A DNA stretch of 9,679 bases, taken from the NCBI GenBank assembly GCA_002483265.1, contig DLHO01000011.1:1-9679 (forward strand), in the 5' to 3' direction. The notes beneath the pieces are model-generated. The model was not told the origin of the DNA. It searched no databases and saw only the letters and a list, made by a program, of their open reading frames with translations. Of the stretch, positions 6,224-9,679 are shown one piece after another. This DNA comes from Flavobacteriales bacterium UBA7666 (GTDB lineage Bacteria > Bacteroidota > Bacteroidia > Flavobacteriales_D > Crocinitomicaceae). The translations under genes were made by a program, and so were the position numbers. The stretch's first letter is position 1, and each line of letters opens with the position of its first letter.

Positions 6224-6231
6224 TAAAGCTA
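6224..6231 (-). promoter_or_regulatory. Weak candidate -7 box for the lipoprotein-sigma unit
   Basis: On the minus strand it reads TAGCTTTA, one base off TAnnTTTG, and ends 12 nt before the lipoprotein ATG. No -33 TTG is seen at the right spacing. An ECF-dependent promoter of different sequence is equally possible. Confidence 0.25.
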
Positions 6232-6247
6232 AGATACAGCTAAAATA

Positions 6248-6264
6248 AAAAGGTTGGAAATTAA
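6248..6264 (+). repeat. 17-bp direct repeat, copy 2
   Basis: Identical to 3650-3666 in sequence and orientation. It lies in the divergent promoter region between the lipoprotein gene and sufS, so the two copies bracket the whole three-gene sigma unit (2,615 bp from outer edge to outer edge). Confidence 0.6.
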
Positions 6265-6297
6265 TCTTATTTAGAACCTGTACAAATAGCATTTAAC

Positions 6298-6305
6298 TAT
6301 CTTTG
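6298..6305 (+). promoter_or_regulatory. Candidate -7 box of the sufS unit
   Basis: TATCTTTG matches TAnnTTTG exactly and ends 4 nt before the ATG at 6310, the same spacing as for tlyA. Either the mRNA is leaderless, or translation begins at the next in-frame ATG (6334, Met9). That ATG would have a short leader ending in aacaagaaaa and would fit the usual SufS N-terminus better. Confidence 0.5.
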
Positions 6306-6309
6306 TATC

Positions 6310-7545
6310 ATGGAAAATGCATCAACAAGAAAAATGAGTGTGCGTGAGATCCGTCAGGACTTCCCTGCCCTACGCCAGCAGGTATACGGAAAAAACCTCA
6401 TCTACTTTGACAATGGCGCAACATCTCAAAAACCGCAAATGGTTTTGGATGCAATTAACCAGTATTACAGCATGGACAATGCAAATATTCACCGTGGAGT
6501 CCATCATTTAAGCCAGAAAGCAACTTCCGAATACGAAGAGGCACGCGAAACGATCCGTCGTTTTATCAATGCGGGTAAAAAGGAGGAAATCATTTTCACG
6601 AAAGGAACAACGGACGGAATTAACCTCGTTGCAAATTCTTTTGGAGAATTATTAAGCGCCGGAGATGAAATCATCATTTCTGCCATGGAGCACCATTCAA
6701 ACATTGTTCCCTGGCAAATGCTTGCTGAACGCAAAAAACTGATCTTAAAAGTCATTCCAATCAATAAACGAGGTGAGTTGATCCTGGAAGATTACCAGAA
6801 CATGCTTTCTTCGAAAACGAAATTGGTTGCAGTAACACATATTTCAAATAGTTTGGGAACCATCAATCCGGTGGAACAAATCATTGAAGCAGCGCATGCT
6901 GTAGGAGCAAAAGTTTTGATCGACGGGGCTCAAAGTGTACAACATACCAAAGTAGATATGCAGGCAATGAACTGCGACTTTTTTGTTTTCTCGGGTCACA
7001 AAGTTTTCGGTCCTACCGGAATCGGAGTTTTATACGGAAAGGAAGCAATTTTAGACGAAATGCCTCCCTACCAAGGTGGTGGAGATATGATCTCGAAAGT
7101 AACTTTTGAGCGCACTACTTACAACGAACTGCCTTTTAAATTTGAAGCCGGAACGCCTCACATTGCCGGAGGAATTTGTTTGGGAACCGCATTGAATTAC
7201 TTAAATCAATTCGACCCGAAAGAACTGGAAGAATACGAGCGCGATCTGACAGAATATGCTCAGGAAATGCTGGAAACATTCGAGAACATTAAATTAATAG
7301 GAACAGCGAAAAATAAAACCTCCGTGGTTTCTTTTGCCGTTGATGGAATTCATCCTTTTGATATCGGAACACTTCTGGACAAACAGGGGATTGCCGTAAG
7401 AACTGGACATCATTGCACGCAACCGTTAATGGATTTTTACCAGATTCCGGGAACTGTCCGCGCGTCCTTTGCCTTTTATAATACACGAGAAGAAATAGAC
7501 CAATTTATAGCAGCCGTAGAGAAAAGCATTTCTATGCTGAGTTAG
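6310..7545 (+). CDS. sufS: Cysteine desulfurase SufS
   Basis: This PLP-dependent enzyme takes sulfur from L-cysteine, leaving alanine, and holds it as a persulfide for Fe-S cluster assembly in the cytoplasm. The 411 residues are full length for group II desulfurases. Visible motifs are YFDNGATSQKP (32-42), the cofactor-stacking His in MEHHSN (126-131), LIDGAQS (203-209, Asp205 and Gln208), the PLP lysine Lys231 in SGHKVFGP, the catalytic Cys369 in RTGHHCTQP, and Arg384 in TVRASF. Placing Cys369 in the RxGHHC motif marks the SufS rather than the IscS type. Met9 (6334) is a possible alternative start; the extra eight residues are not typical of the family. The stop is followed 9 nt later by sufE, its activator. 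The sufBCD scaffold genes are not adjacent: upstream is a divergent, unrelated unit. Confidence 0.96.
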   Translation: MENASTRKMSVREIRQDFPALRQQVYGKNLIYFDNGATSQKPQMVLDAINQYYSMDNANIHRGVHHLSQKATSEYEEARETIRRFINAGKKEEIIFTKGTTDGINLVANSFGELLSAGDEIIISAMEHHSNIVPWQMLAERKKLILKVIPINKRGELILEDYQNMLSSKTKLVAVTHISNSLGTINPVEQIIEAAHAVGAKVLIDGAQSVQHTKVDMQAMNCDFFVFSGHKVFGPTGIGVLYGKEAILDEMPPYQGGGDMISKVTFERTTYNELPFKFEAGTPHIAGGICLGTALNYLNQFDPKELEEYERDLTEYAQEMLETFENIKLIGTAKNKTSVVSFAVDGIHPFDIGTLLDKQGIAVRTGHHCTQPLMDFYQIPGTVRASFAFYNTREEIDQFIAAVEKSISMLS

Positions 7546-7548
7546 GAG
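7544..7548 (+). promoter_or_regulatory. Shine-Dalgarno sequence of sufE
   Basis: AGGAG, overlapping the sufS stop codon, stands 6 nt before the sufE ATG. It is notable because the other starts in this window lack a clear Shine-Dalgarno, and it supports the chosen start. Confidence 0.6.
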
Positions 7549-7554
7549 CACAAT

Positions 7555-7971
7555 ATGAATATCGAACAAAAACAACAAGAAATCATTGACGATTTTGCCA
7601 TCTACGATGACTGGATGGAGAAATACGAATACATCATTGAACTTGGAAAAGAATTGCCCTTAATTGATCCTGATAAAAAAACGGAAGATCGCTTGATTGA
7701 AGGCTGCCAGAGCAGAGTTTGGCTCGACGCATCAATTGAAAACGACAAAATGAAATTAACGGCAGATTCCGACGCAATCATTACCAAAGGAATTATTGGT
7801 TTACTAATCCGCGTTTTAGACAACGAAACACCCGAAGACATTGTGAAAAGTGATCTTCACTTCATTTCAGACATCGGACTACAAGAACATCTTTCACCCA
7901 CTCGTGCAAACGGTTTAGTGAGCATGGTTAAAAAAATCAAAATACTGGCATTGTCCTCATTAGCAAAATAA
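7555..7971 (+). CDS. sufE: Sulfur acceptor and activator SufE
   Basis: SufE receives the persulfide sulfur from SufS and passes it to the scaffold complex, raising SufS activity. The 138 residues match the family length. The acceptor cysteine is Cys51 in LIEGCQSRVWL, at the same position as in the Escherichia coli protein. The preceding ELPLIDPDKKTEDRLIEGC and the later ADSDAIITKGIIGLLIRVL and SPTRANGLVSMVKKIK are typical of the fold. The gene lies 9 nt after sufS and 1 nt before the DUF59 gene, so the three are surely one transcript. Nothing is missing or out of place. Confidence 0.95.
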   Translation: MNIEQKQQEIIDDFAIYDDWMEKYEYIIELGKELPLIDPDKKTEDRLIEGCQSRVWLDASIENDKMKLTADSDAIITKGIIGLLIRVLDNETPEDIVKSDLHFISDIGLQEHLSPTRANGLVSMVKKIKILALSSLAK

Positions 7972-7972
7972 G

Positions 7973-8278
7973 ATGGAACATTTAGAAGACAAAATAGTTG
8001 ACATACTAAAAACGATATTTGACCCGGAGATTCCTGTTGATATTTACGAATTGGGGTTAATCTACGAAGTTCGAATCTCAAAAGAAGGCGTCGTTGAAAT
8101 TGATATGACACTGACTTCTCCGAATTGTCCGGTTGCGGAATCGCTTCCAAAAGATGTGAAAGAGAAGGTAGAAAGTGTTGAAGGAGTAAACGAAGCGCAT
8201 GTTCATATTGTATTCGACCCGCCATGGGACAAGGATATGATGAGTGAAGAAGCAAAACTGGAGCTTGGTTTTTTATAA
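7973..8278 (+). CDS. SUF-associated DUF59/MIP18 family Fe-S assembly protein (SufT-like)
   Basis: A 101-residue single-domain MIP18/DUF59 protein. The signature is DPEIPVDIYELGLIY (17-31), MTLTSPNCPVAE (45-56) with conserved Cys52, and a C-terminal FDPPWDKDMMSEEAKLELGF. Relatives in SUF operons (SufT) help maturation of Fe-S proteins, probably by delivering clusters or assisting carriers; the exact step is unsettled in the family. The gene starts one base after the sufE stop, with no Shine-Dalgarno, which points to coupled translation. PaaD-type ring-hydroxylase maturation proteins are related but usually longer, and no paa genes are nearby, so the SUF assignment is preferred. Confidence 0.93.
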   Translation: MEHLEDKIVDILKTIFDPEIPVDIYELGLIYEVRISKEGVVEIDMTLTSPNCPVAESLPKDVKEKVESVEGVNEAHVHIVFDPPWDKDMMSEEAKLELGFL

Positions 8279-8290
8279 CGTTGAAAATGG

Positions 8291-8372
8291 AGAATTGAAA
8301 ATTGATAAGGGGAATTTCCCTGATTTCAAAAGCTCTTTTCTTTTCAATTGTCCATTGTCAATTTTCAATTCT
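8291..8372. terminator. Long inverted repeat between the suf unit and fabF
   Basis: AGAATTGAAAATTGA (8291-8305) is exactly complementary to TCAATTTTCAATTCT (8358-8372), a 15-bp stem extended inward by about three more pairs, with a loop of roughly 45-50 nt. It is AT-rich and has no clean T run right after it. It is therefore either a weak transcription end for the suf unit or a dispersed intergenic repeat. Its right arm overlaps the likely fabF promoter. Confidence 0.5.
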
Positions 8373-8379
8373 ATTTAGA

Positions 8380-8387
8380 TAAATTTA
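8380..8387 (+). promoter_or_regulatory. Candidate -7 box of fabF
   Basis: TAAATTTA differs from TAnnTTTG by one base and stands 22 nt before the fabF ATG. A TTG at 8355-8357 lies 22 nt further upstream, within the 17-23 nt spacing known for Bacteroidota. The -33 element is at the edge of the inverted repeat, so repeat folding or binding could affect the promoter. Confidence 0.35.
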
Positions 8388-8409
8388 CATTAATCGAAAC
8401 ACATTTATT

Positions 8410-9651
8410 ATGACAAGAAGAGTTGTAATTACCGGTTTGGGAGCCCTTACGCCAATCGGAAATAACGTTCCTGATTTTTGGAACAACATAAAAACAGGTA
8501 AAAGCGGTGCCGGACCCATTACCAAATTTGACACATCAAAATTCAAAACAACTTTTGCTTGTGAAGTGAAAGGATATAACGCCGCAGATCATTTTGATGT
8601 AAAAGAAATTCGAAAATACGATCCCTTCTCTCAATACGCATTGGTCGCGGTTCGCGAAGCTGTGGCAGATGCAGGAATCAATTTTGAGGAATTGAACAGA
8701 GACCGTATCGGAGTTATCTGGGGTTCAGGAAATGGAGGAATCCAAACATTCCAGGATCAGATGAAAGAATATTCTGCCGGAGACGGAACACCGCGTTTCA
8801 CTCCTTACTTCATTCCCCGAATTTTAGTAGATATTGCTTCGGGGATCATTTCGATGGAATATGGTCTTCGCGGAATCAATTACTGTGCGGTTTCTGCTTG
8901 TGCAACTTCCAATACAGCAATGATCGATGCGTTTAACTATATCAAGTGGGGAAAAGCAAACATGATTATAACCGGTGGTTCCGAAGCAGCAATTACTGAA
9001 TCAGCAATGGGTGGATTCTCCTCTGCACAGGCTTTGTCTAAACGCAATGATTCTCCTGAGACTGCTTCCCGTCCCTTCGACGTGACGCGTGATGGTTTTG
9101 TAATGGGTGAAGGAGCTGCAGCACTTATTTTGGAGGAATACGAACATGCTGTTGCACGTGGAGCAAAAATCTATGCAGAAGTTGTTGGTGGTGGAATGGC
9201 AGCAGATGCTTATCACTTAACAGGAACCCATCCGGAAGGTGACGGTGCTGTTTTGGGAATGGAGGAAGCGCTTCGCGATGCGGAAATTACTCCGGATCAA
9301 ATTGATTACGTCAATATGCACGCAACTTCTACTTCGCAGGGAGATAACAGCGAATTGATTGCTTTGAGACGTGTATTCGGAGAAAGACAATCCTTGAGTG
9401 TTTCCGGAACGAAATCCATGACAGGCCACTTATTGGGAGCTGCAGGAGCAGTGGAAGCAATTGCTTGTATCCTTGGAATTCAGGACTCCATTGTTCCCCC
9501 AACAATCAATACAACAGAGATCGAACCTGATTTCAAAGACTTATTCGATTTCCCATTGGAAAAAGGAAAACAAAAAGAAATCACCTATGCGATGAGTAAT
9601 ACCTTTGGATTCGGCGGGCACATTGCCACAGTGATTTTTAAGAAAATATAA
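8410..9651 (+). CDS. fabF: Beta-ketoacyl-ACP synthase II (FabF)
   Basis: FabF condenses malonyl-ACP with acyl-ACP in fatty-acid chain elongation in the cytoplasm. The 413 residues match the KAS II length. The catalytic triad is Cys164 (SACATSN), His304 (VNMHATST) and His340 (SMTGHLLGAAG), with Lys335 (GTKS) and the Gly-rich gate near Phe400 (NTFGFGGH). The N-terminus MTRRVVITGLGALTPIG and the GFVMGEGAAALILEE segment are standard. Small departures from the usual motifs are TSTSQGD where Pro is common after TST, and GGHIA where GGHNA is common. In many Bacteroidota fabF stands between acpP and rnc; here the gene upstream is the DUF59 gene and no acpP is present. This could therefore be a second KAS II paralogue rather than the core copy. 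What follows it lies beyond the window. Confidence 0.94.
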   Translation: MTRRVVITGLGALTPIGNNVPDFWNNIKTGKSGAGPITKFDTSKFKTTFACEVKGYNAADHFDVKEIRKYDPFSQYALVAVREAVADAGINFEELNRDRIGVIWGSGNGGIQTFQDQMKEYSAGDGTPRFTPYFIPRILVDIASGIISMEYGLRGINYCAVSACATSNTAMIDAFNYIKWGKANMIITGGSEAAITESAMGGFSSAQALSKRNDSPETASRPFDVTRDGFVMGEGAAALILEEYEHAVARGAKIYAEVVGGGMAADAYHLTGTHPEGDGAVLGMEEALRDAEITPDQIDYVNMHATSTSQGDNSELIALRRVFGERQSLSVSGTKSMTGHLLGAAGAVEAIACILGIQDSIVPPTINTTEIEPDFKDLFDFPLEKGKQKEITYAMSNTFGFGGHIATVIFKKI

Positions 9652-9661
9652 AACAAAACCT

Positions 9662-9679
9662 GTAGGCACGCGATTAATC
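9662..9679. repeat. Probable left arm of a palindromic repeat, cut by the window edge
   Basis: The last bases read GTAGGCACGCGATTAATC. GATTAATC (9672-9679) is itself palindromic. If the next bases are GCGTGCCTAC, the whole would be a long perfect palindrome, as in intergenic repeats I recall from Bacteroidota. Only the left half is visible, so this is a guess from the half-site. Confidence 0.25.

Noticed and set aside
7857..8255. Minus-strand 132-codon open frame across sufE and the DUF59 gene
   Set aside because: It lies antisense to two clearly conserved genes, spans their junction and has a composition typical of a shadow frame.

Overview
The window looks like chromosomal DNA of a Bacteroidota bacterium, most likely of the order Flavobacteriales; a Crocinitomicaceae/Fluviicola-like relative is a guess from gene style, not a proven assignment. 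The support is a type IX secretion (T9SS) type B sorting domain, a relic of a type A sorting domain, TAnnTTTG-type promoter boxes, mostly weak or absent Shine-Dalgarno sequences, an AT-rich composition with Asn-rich surface proteins, and a SUF iron-sulfur module with a DUF59 gene.

Layout. On the minus strand, 2190 to 1 holds a two-gene surface-protein unit: a 594-residue secreted protein with a PKD domain and a T9SS type B tail, then, 12 nt later, a collagen-like protein cut by the left edge of the window. Diverging from it is tlyA (2461-3192, plus strand), an S4-domain rRNA 2'-O-methyltransferase. A 470-nt gene-free stretch follows (3193-3662), with two terminator hairpins, a pair of inverted 23-nt repeats and a decayed T9SS type A sorting-domain relic. 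The minus strand then carries a tight three-gene unit (6211 to 3663): an unknown lipoprotein, an ECF sigma factor, and a 454-residue protein. That last protein joins a cytoplasmic N-terminal region, one inner-membrane helix, a long Asn-rich linker and a C-terminal outer-membrane beta-barrel. Diverging from this unit on the plus strand is sufS-sufE-DUF59 (6310-8278), followed by fabF (8410-9651).

How the genes work together. The most interesting part is the sigma unit. Its last gene fits a dual-membrane-spanning anti-sigma factor: one chain whose barrel could sense the outer membrane and whose other end could hold the sigma factor in the cytoplasm. I recall a family of this architecture (Dma) being described in Bacteroides thetaiotaomicron in connection with outer-membrane vesiculation. 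The version here differs in having a tandem Trp-containing repeat with no cysteine as its cytoplasmic part, and a translationally coupled lipoprotein gene at the head of the unit. SufS, SufE and the DUF59 protein act together in Fe-S cluster assembly; the scaffold genes sufBCD are not in the window. TlyA and FabF are housekeeping-type enzymes. No tRNA, rRNA, CRISPR array, transposase or phage gene was seen.
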